Shown: one piece after another, positions 9,536-19,547 of the stretch
How positions within the stretch are numbered: position 1 is the stretch's first letter
Layout of the letters: the number at the start of each line of letters is the position of its first letter
DNA from: Caballeronia sp. INDeC2
GTDB lineage: Bacteria; Pseudomonadota; Gammaproteobacteria; Burkholderiales; Burkholderiaceae
Assembly (NCBI RefSeq): GCF_023631325.1
Contig: NZ_JALQDG010000026.1
Coordinates: forward strand, 1 to 64,000
Direction: 5' to 3'
DNA length: 64,000 bases
Notes under the pieces: model-generated
The model's database searches: none
What the model saw: the letters and a program-made list of their open reading frames with translations, nothing else
Told to the model about the DNA's origin: nothing
Made by a program: the position numbers and the translations under genes

Positions 9536-10339
9536 ATGCGCATCGCTTTAGGCATTCAGTACGATGGTTCGGCGTTTTGCGGCTGGCAGTCTCAGCCGCA
9601 CGGCAAGACGGTGCAGAACGAACTGGAGCGGGCGCTCGCCGAATTCGCGCAGACGCCGCTCTCGACCGTCGTTGCCGGGCGAACAGACGCCGGCGTGCAC
9701 GGTCTCGGTCAGGTCGTCCATTTCGACACGGACCTCGATCGCACCGAATTTTCGTGGGTGCGCGGCACCAACGCGTTTTTGCCCGATACCGTCGCCGTGC
9801 AATGGGCAAAGCCGATGCCCGATGACTTCCACGCCCGCTTCGCCGCGTTCGAGCGCACGTATTTTTACGTTCTGTACGTCAATCCGGTGCGTTCGCCCAT
9901 GCTGGCCCAACGCGCGGGCTGGGTGCACACGCCGCTGGATGTCGGCGCAATGCGCGATTCGGTCGCGTGTCTGATCGGGGAGCATGATTTTTCGTCGTTC
10001 CGCGCCGCCGATTGCCAGTCGAAAACGCCGGTGAAGCATCTCTATCGGATCGACGTGCGCGAGCAGGGCGATTTCATTCACTTTCGCTTTCGCGCCAACG
10101 CGTTCCTGCATCACATGGTGCGCAATCTGATGGGATGCCTCGTCGCGGTCGGGCGTGGCCGTCATCCGGCTTCGTGGATGGCCGATGTCCTCGCCGCCCG
10201 CGACCGCCGCGCCGCCGCGCCGACTTTCATGCCCGACGGGTTGTATCTCGCCGAGGTCGGATATCCTGAACACTTCGCGGTGCCGCCGCCGCATATCGCC
10301 AGCATGCCCTGGAGCGCCATTTGGGCAGAGCCGAAATGA
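9536..10339 (+). CDS. truA: tRNA pseudouridine(38-40) synthase
   Basis: 267 aa. Modifies U38-U40 in the anticodon stem-loop of many tRNAs. The N-terminal [20 protein letters not shown] and the catalytic aspartate block [18 protein letters not shown] (Asp at about residue 54) are diagnostic; [16 protein letters not shown] is the C-terminal RNA-binding segment. It starts one base after the fimV stop, and its own stop TGA overlaps the trpF start (ATGA), so fimV-truA-trpF look translationally coupled. Confidence 0.97.
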   Translation: MRIALGIQYDGSAFCGWQSQPHGKTVQNELERALAEFAQTPLSTVVAGRTDAGVHGLGQVVHFDTDLDRTEFSWVRGTNAFLPDTVAVQWAKPMPDDFHARFAAFERTYFYVLYVNPVRSPMLAQRAGWVHTPLDVGAMRDSVACLIGEHDFSSFRAADCQSKTPVKHLYRIDVREQGDFIHFRFRANAFLHHMVRNLMGCLVAVGRGRHPASWMADVLAARDRRAAAPTFMPDGLYLAEVGYPEHFAVPPPHIASMPWSAIWAEPK

Positions 10340-11004
10340 TCGAACAAGACTTGCATCGCACCCGCATCAAGCTGTGCGGACTTTCGCGCGTCGAGGACGT
10401 GCAGCACGCCGTCGCGCTCGGCGCGGATGCCGTGGGCTTCGTGTTTTATCCGCCGAGCCCGCGCTCGGTGAGCGTCGCGCAGGCGGTCGAGATGGCGCGG
10501 CATGTGCCGCCGCTCGTGTCGGCCGTCGGGCTTTTCGTCAACGCGACGCCCGAGTGGATTCGCGAAGTCACGTCCAACGTGCCGCTCTCGCTGCTGCAAT
10601 TTCATGGCGATGAAACCCCCGAGCAGTGCGAGCAACTTGCGGCAATTGCGGGTTTATCCTATTGGCGCGCACTCCGAATTGGGACTGATGCGTCCACAAG
10701 CCATTTGATAGAATCGTCCTTCAAGTTCAAAGCCGCAGGCGGACTTCTGCTCGACGCTCTCGTCGAGGGCTTCGGCGGCGGTGGAAAGGTATTCGATTGG
10801 TCACTTATCCCAACAGATCTCGGGCATCGGGCCGTTTTGAGTGGTGGGTTGAACGCGCAAAACGTCAGTGACGCCATTCGGCGTGTGCGCCCGTACGCGG
10901 TCGATGTCTCGAGCGGCATCGAAGTGCCGGGCGCCAAGGGCGTGAAAGATCCCGCCCGAATGGCGGCATTCGTGCGCGCGGTGCGCGAAGCGGATGCCGG
11001 GTGA
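10336..11004 (+). CDS. trpF: Phosphoribosylanthranilate isomerase
   Basis: 222 aa TIM-barrel enzyme of tryptophan synthesis. [18 protein letters not shown] carries the catalytic cysteine; [16 protein letters not shown] and FDWSLIP hold phosphate and catalytic positions; [18 protein letters not shown] is the C-terminal phosphate-binding loop. Start chosen at the ATG that overlaps the truA stop by ATGA; an upstream TTG at 10321 is possible but unneeded. trpB follows after 49 bp. As usual in beta-proteobacteria, trpF-trpB-trpA are separate from trpEGDC, which is not in this window. Confidence 0.96.
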   Translation: MIEQDLHRTRIKLCGLSRVEDVQHAVALGADAVGFVFYPPSPRSVSVAQAVEMARHVPPLVSAVGLFVNATPEWIREVTSNVPLSLLQFHGDETPEQCEQLAAIAGLSYWRALRIGTDASTSHLIESSFKFKAAGGLLLDALVEGFGGGGKVFDWSLIPTDLGHRAVLSGGLNAQNVSDAIRRVRPYAVDVSSGIEVPGAKGVKDPARMAAFVRAVREADAG

Positions 11005-11053
11005 TGTCGAACGTGAGCCGCGTTGCCGGCCACGTAACCGAGAGAGTGACGCA

Positions 11054-12247
11054 ATGTACGACTTGCCAGACGAAAGAGGCCATTTCGGTCAATACGGAGG
11101 CGTGTTCGTCTCCGAAACGCTCATTCACGCGCTCGATGAATTGCGCGTCGCGTATGAAGCGGCACAAAAAGATCCCGAATTTCTCGCCGAATACGAGTAC
11201 GAGCTCAAGCACTACGTGGGCCGTCCGTCGCCGATTTATCACGCGAAGCGCTGGAGCGAGATGCTCGGCGGCGCGCAGCTTTATCTGAAGCGCGAGGATC
11301 TTAATCACACCGGCGCGCACAAGGTGAACAACGTGATCGGCCAGGCGCTGCTCGCCCGCAAGATGGGCAAGCCGCGCGTGATCGCCGAAACCGGCGCGGG
11401 CCAACACGGCGTGGCGACGGCGACGATCGCTGCGCGCTTCGGCATGGAGTGCGTGGTCTACATGGGCGCGGAAGACGTGCGTCGGCAGGCGGCGAACGTA
11501 TATCGCATGAAGCTGCTCGGCGCGACCGTCGTTCCGGTCGAATCCGGCTCGAAAACGCTCAAGGATGCGCTCAATGAAGCCATGCGCGACTGGGTGACGA
11601 ACGTCGAAAACACGTTCTACATCATCGGCACGGTGGCGGGGCCGCATCCGTATCCGATGATGGTGCGCGACTTCCAGCGCGTGATCGGTGACGAATGCCG
11701 CGTGCAGATGCCAGAAATGGCCGGTCGCCAACCGGACGCGGTAATCGCATGTGTTGGTGGCGGATCGAACGCGATGGGTATTTTTTATCCGTATATCGAC
11801 GATAAAGACGTCAGGTTGATCGGCGTCGAAGCGGCGGGCGACGGCATCGATACGGGCCGCCATGCGGCGTCGCTGATGGGCGGCAGTCCCGGCGTGCTGC
11901 ACGGCAACCGGACGTATCTGCTTCAAGACGACAACGGCCAGATCATCGAGACGCATTCGGTATCCGCAGGTCTCGATTATCCGGGCGTCGGCCCCGAGCA
12001 CGCGTGGCTGAAGGACGCCGGACGCGCCGAGTATGTCGGCATCACCGACGACGAGGCGCTGAAAGCGTTCCACGACTGCTGCCGTATCGAGGGCATCATC
12101 CCGGCGCTCGAATCGAGCCACGCGCTCGCATACGGCGCGAAGCTCGCAAAAACGCTGCCGCGCGACAAGGTGCTGCTCGTCAATTTGTCCGGCCGGGGCG
12201 ACAAGGACATGCATACGGTCGCCGAGCGATCGGGCATTCAGTTCTGA
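11054..12247 (+). CDS. trpB: Tryptophan synthase beta chain
   Basis: 397 aa PLP enzyme that joins indole and serine. The PLP-lysine segment [19 protein letters not shown], the glutamate-containing [11 protein letters not shown] loop and the phosphate-binding [12 protein letters not shown] are present. The N-terminus [16 protein letters not shown] is typical and fixes the start; GAGAGAG lies 7 bases upstream. A DNA methyltransferase gene, not trpA, follows 11 bp downstream. Confidence 0.97.
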   Translation: MYDLPDERGHFGQYGGVFVSETLIHALDELRVAYEAAQKDPEFLAEYEYELKHYVGRPSPIYHAKRWSEMLGGAQLYLKREDLNHTGAHKVNNVIGQALLARKMGKPRVIAETGAGQHGVATATIAARFGMECVVYMGAEDVRRQAANVYRMKLLGATVVPVESGSKTLKDALNEAMRDWVTNVENTFYIIGTVAGPHPYPMMVRDFQRVIGDECRVQMPEMAGRQPDAVIACVGGGSNAMGIFYPYIDDKDVRLIGVEAAGDGIDTGRHAASLMGGSPGVLHGNRTYLLQDDNGQIIETHSVSAGLDYPGVGPEHAWLKDAGRAEYVGITDDEALKAFHDCCRIEGIIPALESSHALAYGAKLAKTLPRDKVLLVNLSGRGDKDMHTVAERSGIQF

Positions 12248-12258
12248 GCGCCTGACCG

Positions 12259-13137
12259 ATGCGCACCGTTATCGACGAGCCGTTGTCTGTCGGCGCCCTC
12301 CAGAGCGCCGGCAGCGACATCCGCAACCGCGATTTCCTGGCCGATGCCGAACACATTCCCGATGCGTCGATCGATCTGATCGTCGCCGATCCGCCTTATG
12401 GTCTGGGCAAGGACTACGGGAACGATTCGGACATGCTGTCCGGCGACGCTTTTCTCGAATGGACATATCGCTGGCTCGATCTGGCGATCCCGAAGCTCAA
12501 GCCGAGCGGCTCGCTGTACATCTTCTGCACCTGGCAATATTCGCCCGAACTGTTCGTGTTCCTGAAACGCCGTCTTCTGATGATCAACGAAATCGTCTGG
12601 GACCGGCGCGTGCCGAGCATGGGTGGAACGACGCGTAAATTCACGTCGGTGCACGACAACATCGGCTATTTCGTGGTATCGAAGGATTATTACTTCGATC
12701 TCGATCCGGTGCGCATCCCCTACGACGCAGAGACGAAAAAGGCGCGCTCGCGCAAGATTTTTGAAGGCAGCAAGTGGCTCGAACTCGGATACAACCCGAA
12801 GGATGTCTGGTCGGTGTCGCGTCTGCATCGGCAGCATGCGGAGCGGGTGGATCATCCGACGCAAAAGCCGCTGGAGATCGTCGAGCGCATGGTGCTTGCA
12901 AGTTGCCCGCCGGGCGGCCGCGTGCTCGATCCGTTCATGGGCAGCGGCACGACGGCGGTGGCTTGCGCACGTCACGGCCGGCAATTCATCGGTTACGAGA
13001 TCAACGCGGATTACTGCGCGATCGCGGAGAGCCGCATCGCCGAAGCGCGGGCCGCGCGGCTCAAGCCGGACGAGCCCGTCCGCGCACGCCGCAAGACGCT
13101 CGCGACGACCGATACTGCTGCGCAAGCCGCCGAATAG
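12259..13137 (+). CDS. Orphan DNA methyltransferase (N6-adenine/N4-cytosine, beta class) inside the trp cluster
   Basis: 292 aa amino-methyltransferase. The catalytic motif IV DPPY is at residues 44-47 and the AdoMet-binding motif [14 protein letters not shown], at about 224-236; catalytic motif before AdoMet motif with the recognition region between them is the beta class. The C-terminal [15 protein letters not shown] helix and a basic tail ([11 protein letters not shown]) complete it. No restriction endonuclease gene is adjacent, so it is a regulatory or orphan enzyme. It lies 11 bp after trpB and 76 bp before trpA, so it is probably transcribed with them. Related enzymes sit at this same position in other Burkholderia. 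From memory, the B. cenocepacia one has been linked to GTWWAC methylation and to control of motility and biofilm genes; the target here is not shown by the sequence. Confidence 0.9.
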   Translation: MRTVIDEPLSVGALQSAGSDIRNRDFLADAEHIPDASIDLIVADPPYGLGKDYGNDSDMLSGDAFLEWTYRWLDLAIPKLKPSGSLYIFCTWQYSPELFVFLKRRLLMINEIVWDRRVPSMGGTTRKFTSVHDNIGYFVVSKDYYFDLDPVRIPYDAETKKARSRKIFEGSKWLELGYNPKDVWSVSRLHRQHAERVDHPTQKPLEIVERMVLASCPPGGRVLDPFMGSGTTAVACARHGRQFIGYEINADYCAIAESRIAEARAARLKPDEPVRARRKTLATTDTAAQAAE

Positions 13138-13213
13138 TGTCTTTTTCCTCGCTAATCGCGTCAGATGCCAACGAAGGCGTCTTACGCCAACGAATACGAT
13201 CAAGAGAATTCCC

Positions 13214-14017
13214 ATGTCCCGTATCAAGAACACTTTTGCGGCGCTGGCCGCGCAGGGCAAGAAAGGGCTGATTCCGTTCATCACCGCGGGCGATCCGAAT
13301 CCGGAGCAGACGGTGGAGTTCATGCACGCGCTCGCCAAGGGCGGTGCGGATGTCATCGAGTTAGGTGTGCCGTTTTCCGATCCGATGGCCGACGGCCCCG
13401 TGATCCAGCGTTCGTCGGAGCGCGCGCTCGCACGCGGCGTGACGCTGAAAAGCGTGCTGGCCGATGTCAAACGCTTCCGCCAGACCGACGACAAAACGCC
13501 GGTCGTGCTGATGGGCTACGCGAATCCGATCGAGCGCATGGGCGCCGACGCTTTCGCGAAAGCGGCGCAGGAAGCGGGCGTCGACGGCGTCTTGGTGGTC
13601 GATTACCCGCCCGAGGAAGCGATCGAATTCGGCGAGACAATGCGCGCGGCGGGCATCGATCCGATCTTCCTGCTCGCGCCAACCTCGACGGACGAGCGCG
13701 TCGCGGCAGTCGGCAAGATCGCGAGCGGCTATGTCTATTACGTATCACTGAAAGGCGTGACCGGCGCGGCAAATCTGGACGTTTCCAGCATCGCGAGTAA
13801 AATCCCGGCCATCAAGTCGCATGTGCCCCTGCCGGTCGGCGTCGGTTTCGGCATTCGCGACGCCCAGACCGCGCGCGCCGTCGCCGATGTCGCGGACGCC
13901 GTTGTCATCGGCAGCCGTCTCGTGCAATTGCTCGAAGAGGCGAAGCCGGATGCCGCGGCCGCGTCGCTGACGAGCTTCATCGCCGAAATTCGTCAGGCAC
14001 TCGACGCCGCACAGTAA
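13214..14017 (+). CDS. trpA: Tryptophan synthase alpha chain
   Basis: 267 aa TIM barrel that cleaves indole-glycerol phosphate. The catalytic glutamate segment [21 protein letters not shown] (Glu about residue 51, Asp about 62) and [17 protein letters not shown] (phosphate site) are clear. The start [18 protein letters not shown] is the family start. It works as a complex with TrpB, whose gene is separated from it by the methyltransferase gene. accD follows 70 bp downstream across a hairpin. Confidence 0.97.
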   Translation: MSRIKNTFAALAAQGKKGLIPFITAGDPNPEQTVEFMHALAKGGADVIELGVPFSDPMADGPVIQRSSERALARGVTLKSVLADVKRFRQTDDKTPVVLMGYANPIERMGADAFAKAAQEAGVDGVLVVDYPPEEAIEFGETMRAAGIDPIFLLAPTSTDERVAAVGKIASGYVYYVSLKGVTGAANLDVSSIASKIPAIKSHVPLPVGVGFGIRDAQTARAVADVADAVVIGSRLVQLLEEAKPDAAAASLTSFIAEIRQALDAAQ

Positions 14018-14026
14018 AATACGCGC

Positions 14027-14065
14027 CGCCGCGGGCCGTCCGATTCGGACGTGCGCCGCGCGGCG
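14027..14065. other. Nested hairpin between trpA and accD
   Basis: Outer stem CGCCGCG (14027-14033) / CGCGGCG (14059-14065), with an inner CGTCC-GATTC-GGACG hairpin (14037-14051). There is no U-tract, so it is not a standard terminator; it could slow transcription or stabilise the mRNA end. Confidence 0.5.
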
Positions 14066-14087
14066 AACGATCAGTCAAGGAAAAACG

Positions 14088-14960
<873 letters not shown>

Positions 14961-14980
14961 CCCGCCGATATGAAGCGCTG

Positions 14981-15023
14981 CGCCGCGCGAGAGCCCTGAG
15001 CTTCCGCGCGGCGTTTTGCTTTT
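14981..15023 (+). terminator. Rho-independent terminator between accD and folC
   Basis: Perfect 9-bp stem CGCCGCGCG (14981-14989) / CGCGCGGCG (15005-15013), 15-base loop, followed by TTTTGCTTTT. It ends only 13 bp before the folC start. Confidence 0.85.
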
Positions 15024-15036
15024 CCCGATCCCGAAA

Positions 15037-16347
15037 ATGAACACTTTCCCCACCCTCGACGCCTGGCTGGCCCATCTGGAAGCGGCGCATCCGGTCGGCA
15101 TCGACATGGGCTTGACGCGCATCGGCAAGGTGAAGGACGCGCTCGGCCTGCATTTCGACTGCCCGGTCATCACCGTCGGCGGTACGAACGGCAAGGGCTC
15201 GACGTGCGCGATCCTCGAAACGATCCTGCTGCGCGCGGGTTATCGCGTCGGCTGCCATACCTCGCCGCATCTGCTCTCGTTCAACGAGCGTGCGCGCATC
15301 GACGGCGCCGAGGCGAGCGACGCCGATCTGCTCGAACATTTCGAAGCGGTGGAAAAGGCGCGCGCGAGCCTGCCCGAGCCGGTTTCGCTGACCTATTTCG
15401 AATTCACGACGCTCGCGATCCTGCATCTGTTCGCTTCGCGCGGGCTCGACGCGGTGATTCTGGAAGTCGGGCTGGGCGGGCGTCTGGACGCGGTGAACAT
15501 CGTCGATACGGATTGCGCGGTGATTACGAGCATCGACATCGACCATACCGATTATCTCGGCGACACGCGCGAGAAGATCGGCTTCGAGAAGGCGGGCATA
15601 TTCCGGCCGGGAAAGCCCGCCGTATGCGGCGACCCGTCGCCGCCGCAAAGCCTGATCGATCATGCGCAGATGATCGGCGCGGACCTGTGGCTCGTCGGAC
15701 GCGATTTCCGATACGAAGCGCAGCCGGGCAACGAGCGCCAGCAATGGAGCTATATCGGCCGCGAACAGCGACGACCGGCGCTCGCGTATCCCGCGCTGCG
15801 CGGCGCGAATCAGCTGATCAACACGGCGGCGGCACTGGCTGCGCTCGAATCGTTGCGCGCGCGCTTGCCTGTGTCGGCGCAGGACATTCGCCTCGGGCTC
15901 GCCAATGTCGAACTGCCGGGCCGCTTCCAGGTGCTACCGGGCAAGCCGCAGGTCATTCTCGACGTTGCGCATAATCCGCACGCTGCCGCCGTTTTGTCGC
16001 AGAATCTCGGCAATATGGGCTATTTTCCGTACACTTACGGGGTGTTCGGCGTGATGGGCGACAAGGACATCGAGGGCGTCGTGAAGCAGTTGAAGGGCGA
16101 GATCGATCACTGGAACCTCACCGCGCTGCCGACTCCGCGCGCCGCGTCGGCGGAACATCTAGAGCACGCACTGCGCGACGCCGGTGTCAACGACGGCCCC
16201 GACAGCAGCGTTTCACGCTTTGACACCCCGGCGGCAGCTTTTCAAGATGCGTTAAGGCGGGCGTCCGAAAATGATAGAATTTTAGTTTTTGGCAGTTTCT
16301 ACACGGTGGCCGGCGTCATGGCCTACCGTCGAACGCAGCATAACTAG
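15037..16347 (+). CDS. folC: Bifunctional folylpolyglutamate / dihydrofolate synthase
   Basis: 436 aa Mur-ligase-family enzyme that adds glutamate to dihydropteroate and folates. P-loop VGGTNGKGSTCAILE (about residues 48-62), ATP/Mg segment EVGLGGRLDAVNIV and the dihydrofolate-synthase region TSIDIDHTDYLGDTREKIG are visible, as is the C-terminal ligase domain (LDVAHNPHAAAVLSQNL). The first ATG (15037) has no recognisable ribosome binding site because the accD terminator U-tract lies directly upstream; a TTG at 15016 would lie inside that terminator. Expression may depend on read-through from accD or a promoter overlapping it. Confidence 0.95.
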   Translation: MNTFPTLDAWLAHLEAAHPVGIDMGLTRIGKVKDALGLHFDCPVITVGGTNGKGSTCAILETILLRAGYRVGCHTSPHLLSFNERARIDGAEASDADLLEHFEAVEKARASLPEPVSLTYFEFTTLAILHLFASRGLDAVILEVGLGGRLDAVNIVDTDCAVITSIDIDHTDYLGDTREKIGFEKAGIFRPGKPAVCGDPSPPQSLIDHAQMIGADLWLVGRDFRYEAQPGNERQQWSYIGREQRRPALAYPALRGANQLINTAAALAALESLRARLPVSAQDIRLGLANVELPGRFQVLPGKPQVILDVAHNPHAAAVLSQNLGNMGYFPYTYGVFGVMGDKDIEGVVKQLKGEIDHWNLTALPTPRAASAEHLEHALRDAGVNDGPDSSVSRFDTPAAAFQDALRRASENDRILVFGSFYTVAGVMAYRRTQHN

Positions 16348-16388
16348 CAGCATCATCCAGACGGTCCTCCGTCGGCACCAAGCGATAC

Positions 16389-17225
16389 ATGGGACTCTTT
16401 TCGTTCGGCAAGAAAGACGACTCCGGTCGCGACGCATATTCCGATTCCTCTCGCGGCTCGCGTCACACCGTCCGCACCGAACGCCGCACGCGCCGTTCGG
16501 AGCGCACCGACGCCGACGCGATGATGCTCGATCCCACCTTGCCCGAGAAACAACGCGCGCGCCGCAGACTCGTTGGCGCGATTGCGCTGGTGCTGGCCGC
16601 CGTCATCGTCCTGCCGATGGTGCTGGATTCGCGTCCGAAGCCCGTCACCGACGACATTTCCATCGACATTCCCAATCGCCCGGCGCCTGCCGCGAAGCAG
16701 TCCCGCGACGCGACCGACGCGGACACGCAAGCCGGCGTCGCGCACGACGCGCCGTCGGGCGCTTCGAGCAGCGTGTCCGCTGGCGTGACGCAGCCGCAGG
16801 CCGCCGCGCCGACCGCGACGGCACAAGCGAAGCCCGAACCGAAGGAACAAGCCAAACCAGAGACGAAGGCCGACGCGAAACCGTCGAAGCCCGCCGGCGC
16901 CGCAAGCCAGAACGCGAAGCAGCCCGCGGAAGCATCCGATGAAGCCAATGCCGCCGCAGGCGCGGCGAACACGCCGTCGTCGCCCGCGGGCAGCCGTTTC
17001 GTGCTGCAAATCGGCCAGTTCGACGACGAAACCGCCGCGCAAAACTGGGTCAACAAGTTGAAGTCCGCGGGTGTGCCCGCATATCTCGAACATCGCAAGC
17101 AGTCGGATGGCGCGACCAAGTCGCTGTTGCGCGCGGGCCCGTTCCCCGATCGCGCTTCGGCGCAGGCGGCGCTCGTGAAGGTGCGCCAGGCCGGCCTGGG
17201 CGGCGGCACCCGGGCATCGAACTGA
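16389..17225 (+). CDS. DedD-like SPOR-domain cell-division protein
   Basis: 278 aa. Layout: basic cytoplasmic N-terminus rich in Arg (residues 1-60), one membrane span at about 62-78 (VGAIALVLAAVIVLPMVL), a long Ala/Pro/Lys/Glu-rich periplasmic linker, and a C-terminal SPOR domain (about 200-274; SRFVLQIGQFDDETAAQNW; SLLRAGPFPDRASAQ). SPOR domains bind denuded septal peptidoglycan, and the folC-dedD-cvpA-purF order is the same as in E. coli, where DedD supports septation. The symbol is left blank because the family is diverse. Confidence 0.9.
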   Translation: MGLFSFGKKDDSGRDAYSDSSRGSRHTVRTERRTRRSERTDADAMMLDPTLPEKQRARRRLVGAIALVLAAVIVLPMVLDSRPKPVTDDISIDIPNRPAPAAKQSRDATDADTQAGVAHDAPSGASSSVSAGVTQPQAAAPTATAQAKPEPKEQAKPETKADAKPSKPAGAASQNAKQPAEASDEANAAAGAANTPSSPAGSRFVLQIGQFDDETAAQNWVNKLKSAGVPAYLEHRKQSDGATKSLLRAGPFPDRASAQAALVKVRQAGLGGGTRASN

Positions 17226-17234
17226 GCGGATTCG

Positions 17235-17768
17235 ATGTTCACCGCATTCGACTACGGCGTGATGGCTGTCATCGGCCTGTCCGCGCTGCGCGGGATGTGG
17301 CGCGGCCTGTTGGCCGAGGCCTTCGGTCTGGTCGGCTGGGTTGCCGCCATCCTGATCGCCGGGCGCTTCGTCGGGCTCGTCGTGCCGTACATTCCGTCGA
17401 CATGGCCCGGCGGCGCGCTCACGCAATGGCTCGTGGCGTTCCTGCTGCTGGTCGCGGCGGTGCTGCTCTTGTCGAGCGTGCTGTCGGCGCTCTTGACGCG
17501 CATTACGGAAGTGACCGGCCTGCGCGGCGTCGATCGCTCGTTGGGCTTGCTGTTCGGCCTCGTGAGAGGGGCTATATTGGTAGTGGTTCTGGTCGCCCTG
17601 GCTGGCTTGACCGAACTGCCGGAAAAGGATTTTTGGCGCAACGCGCTGCTGCGGCCGATGGCCGAGCAAGGTGTGCGCGAATTGAAACCGCTGCTTCCCG
17701 ATACGCTCGCCGCGTATGTGCACGTCGCTCCCGAACCGAGCGGCCTGGCGCCAAACGCCGCACAATAG
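17235..17768 (+). CDS. cvpA: CvpA family inner-membrane protein
   Basis: 177 aa with four or so hydrophobic segments (ALRGMWRGLLAEAFGLVGWV; ILIAGRFVGLVVPYI; WLVAFLLLVAAVLLLSSVL; GLVRGAILVVVLVALAGL). The conserved GLxRGxxxE/A start and the RGVDRSLGLLFGLVRG loop identify the colicin V production family. E. coli CvpA is needed for colicin V export and for envelope resistance to bile salts; the molecular role is not settled. It lies 9 bp after the SPOR gene and upstream of purF, the classical cvpA-purF pairing. Confidence 0.93.
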   Translation: MFTAFDYGVMAVIGLSALRGMWRGLLAEAFGLVGWVAAILIAGRFVGLVVPYIPSTWPGGALTQWLVAFLLLVAAVLLLSSVLSALLTRITEVTGLRGVDRSLGLLFGLVRGAILVVVLVALAGLTELPEKDFWRNALLRPMAEQGVRELKPLLPDTLAAYVHVAPEPSGLAPNAAQ

Positions 17769-17911
17769 ACGCAAGGCCCGCTACACGAGGAACGCGCGAC
17801 GGCTCGATGACGCTTCGGCCCGGCCTCCTTCGGCCAGATTTTCGAGAGAAGCGTCGATGAGATCCGGGCAACGCCTTGTCTACCCGTTTCGACTCTTTGA
17901 AGGACCATGCC

Positions 17912-19459
17912 ATGTGCGGCATCGTAGGTGTAGTTTCCCAGACTCCCGTCAATCAGCTGATCTATGACAGCCTGCTCCTGCTCCAGCATCGCGGACAGGA
18001 CGCGGCGGGCATCGCCACGGCGAACGGCAACAACTTCCACATGCATAAGGCCAACGGCATGGTGCGCGACGTGTTCCGCACGCGCAACATGCGCAGCCTG
18101 CCGGGCAACGTCGGCATCGGCCAGGTGCGTTATCCGACCGCCGGTTCGGCGTCGAGCGAGGAAGAGGCGCAGCCGTTCTACGTGAACGCGCCGTTCGGCA
18201 TCATCCTCGCGCATAACGGCAACCTCACGAACTGGATGCAGCTGAAGGACGAGATGTTCCGCATCGACCGCCGGCACATCAACACCGCATCCGACACCGA
18301 AGTGCTCCTCAACGTGTTCGCGCACGAACTGCAGCTCGCGAGCTCGGGCCTTCAGCTCGACGCCGCCGCGCTGTGGAAGGCCGTCGCGGGCGTGCATCGC
18401 CGCGTGAAAGGTTCGTATGCGATCGTGTCGCTGATCGCGGGCTATGGGCTCGTGGCATTCCGCGATCCGTTCGGCATTCGTCCGCTCGTGCTGGGCAAGC
18501 TGGAAACGGCGACGGGCGTCGAGTGGATGGTCGCGTCGGAGTCGGTGGCGATCGAAGGCATCGGCTTCGAATTCGTGCGCGACGTCGAGCCGGGCGAAGC
18601 GATCTTCATCGACGCCGAAGGCAATCTGCACAACCATCAATGCGCCGAGAAGCCCGAGCTCAACCCGTGCATTTTCGAACTCGTGTATCTCGCGCGTCCG
18701 GACTCGTGCCTCGATGGCGTGCCCGTCTACAACGCGCGTCTGCGCATGGGCGATTACCTCGCCGAGAAGATCAAGCGCGTGCTGCCCGATGTGCCGATCG
18801 ATGTCGTGATGCCGATTCCCGATTCCTCGCGCCCCGCCGCGATGCAAGTGGCCGCGAAGCTCGGCGTCGAATATCGCGAGGGCTTCTTCAAGAACCGTTA
18901 CGTGGGCCGCACCTTCATCATGCCGGGCCAGGCGGTGCGCAAGAAGTCGGTGCGCCAGAAGCTGAACGCGATGGGCATCGAGTTCAAGGGCAAGAACGTG
19001 CTGATCGTCGACGATTCCATCGTGCGCGGCACGACCTCGCATGAAATCGTGCAGATGGCCCGCGATGCCGGCGCGAACAAGGTGATCTTCGCGTCCGCCG
19101 CGCCGCCGGTGAAGTTCCCGAACGTGTACGGCATCGACATGCCGACGCGCGGCGAACTCGTCGCGCACGGCCGCAGCGACGACGAGGTCGCGCGCATGAT
19201 CGGCGCGGATTATCTTGTGTATCAGGACGTGGAAGACCTGAAGAACGCGATCCGCGACATCAACCCGGCGCTGAAGGAATTCGAAGCATCGTGCTTCGAC
19301 GGCAACTACATCACCGGCGACGTGACGACGGATTACCTTGATCGCATCGAAACCGCGCGTCTTGCGCCGCAATCGCAGTCGGATCGCGACGCGGCGAGCG
19401 AAGCGCAAGAGGGCGGCATGACGCGCTCACAGTTGCATTTGCAACTATCGGTCGAGTAA
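17912..19459 (+). CDS. purF: Amidophosphoribosyltransferase
   Basis: 515 aa, first committed enzyme of purine synthesis (glutamine plus PRPP to phosphoribosylamine). After Met removal Cys1 of CGIVGVVSQ is the class II glutamine-amidotransferase nucleophile; QHRGQDAAGIAT and the PRPP-binding loop VLIVDDSIVRGTTSHEIVQM are clear. Start fixed by the catalytic cysteine and by AAGGA at 17900-17904. It lacks obvious iron-sulfur or propeptide features, as in the E. coli type. A strong terminator follows. PurR control could not be judged from the sequence. Confidence 0.97.
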   Translation: MCGIVGVVSQTPVNQLIYDSLLLLQHRGQDAAGIATANGNNFHMHKANGMVRDVFRTRNMRSLPGNVGIGQVRYPTAGSASSEEEAQPFYVNAPFGIILAHNGNLTNWMQLKDEMFRIDRRHINTASDTEVLLNVFAHELQLASSGLQLDAAALWKAVAGVHRRVKGSYAIVSLIAGYGLVAFRDPFGIRPLVLGKLETATGVEWMVASESVAIEGIGFEFVRDVEPGEAIFIDAEGNLHNHQCAEKPELNPCIFELVYLARPDSCLDGVPVYNARLRMGDYLAEKIKRVLPDVPIDVVMPIPDSSRPAAMQVAAKLGVEYREGFFKNRYVGRTFIMPGQAVRKKSVRQKLNAMGIEFKGKNVLIVDDSIVRGTTSHEIVQMARDAGANKVIFASAAPPVKFPNVYGIDMPTRGELVAHGRSDDEVARMIGADYLVYQDVEDLKNAIRDINPALKEFEASCFDGNYITGDVTTDYLDRIETARLAPQSQSDRDAASEAQEGGMTRSQLHLQLSVE

Positions 19460-19478
19460 CGCTTCGGCGCTTCACAAG

Positions 19479-19516
19479 AGCCCGCTTCGTCTGCAAGGAC
19501 CAAGCGGGCTTTTTTG
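19479..19516 (+). terminator. Rho-independent terminator after purF
   Basis: Perfect 9-bp stem AGCCCGCTT (19479-19487) / AAGCGGGCT (19502-19510) followed by TTTTTT. A hairpin with the same arms occurs at 23500-23519 in the polysaccharide locus. Confidence 0.9.
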
Positions 19517-19547
19517 CGTCGAGAGCTTTGAAACAAGGGAAAAAAAC

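Noticed and set aside
12259..13137. Restriction-modification system
   Set aside because: Only the methyltransferase is present; flanking genes are trpB and trpA, with no endonuclease frame nearby.
17252..19408. 718-codon open frame on the minus strand opposite cvpA/purF
   Set aside because: It is the shadow of purF in GC-rich DNA: Arg/His/Asp-rich with no motif, while the opposite strand has all PurF active-site motifs.
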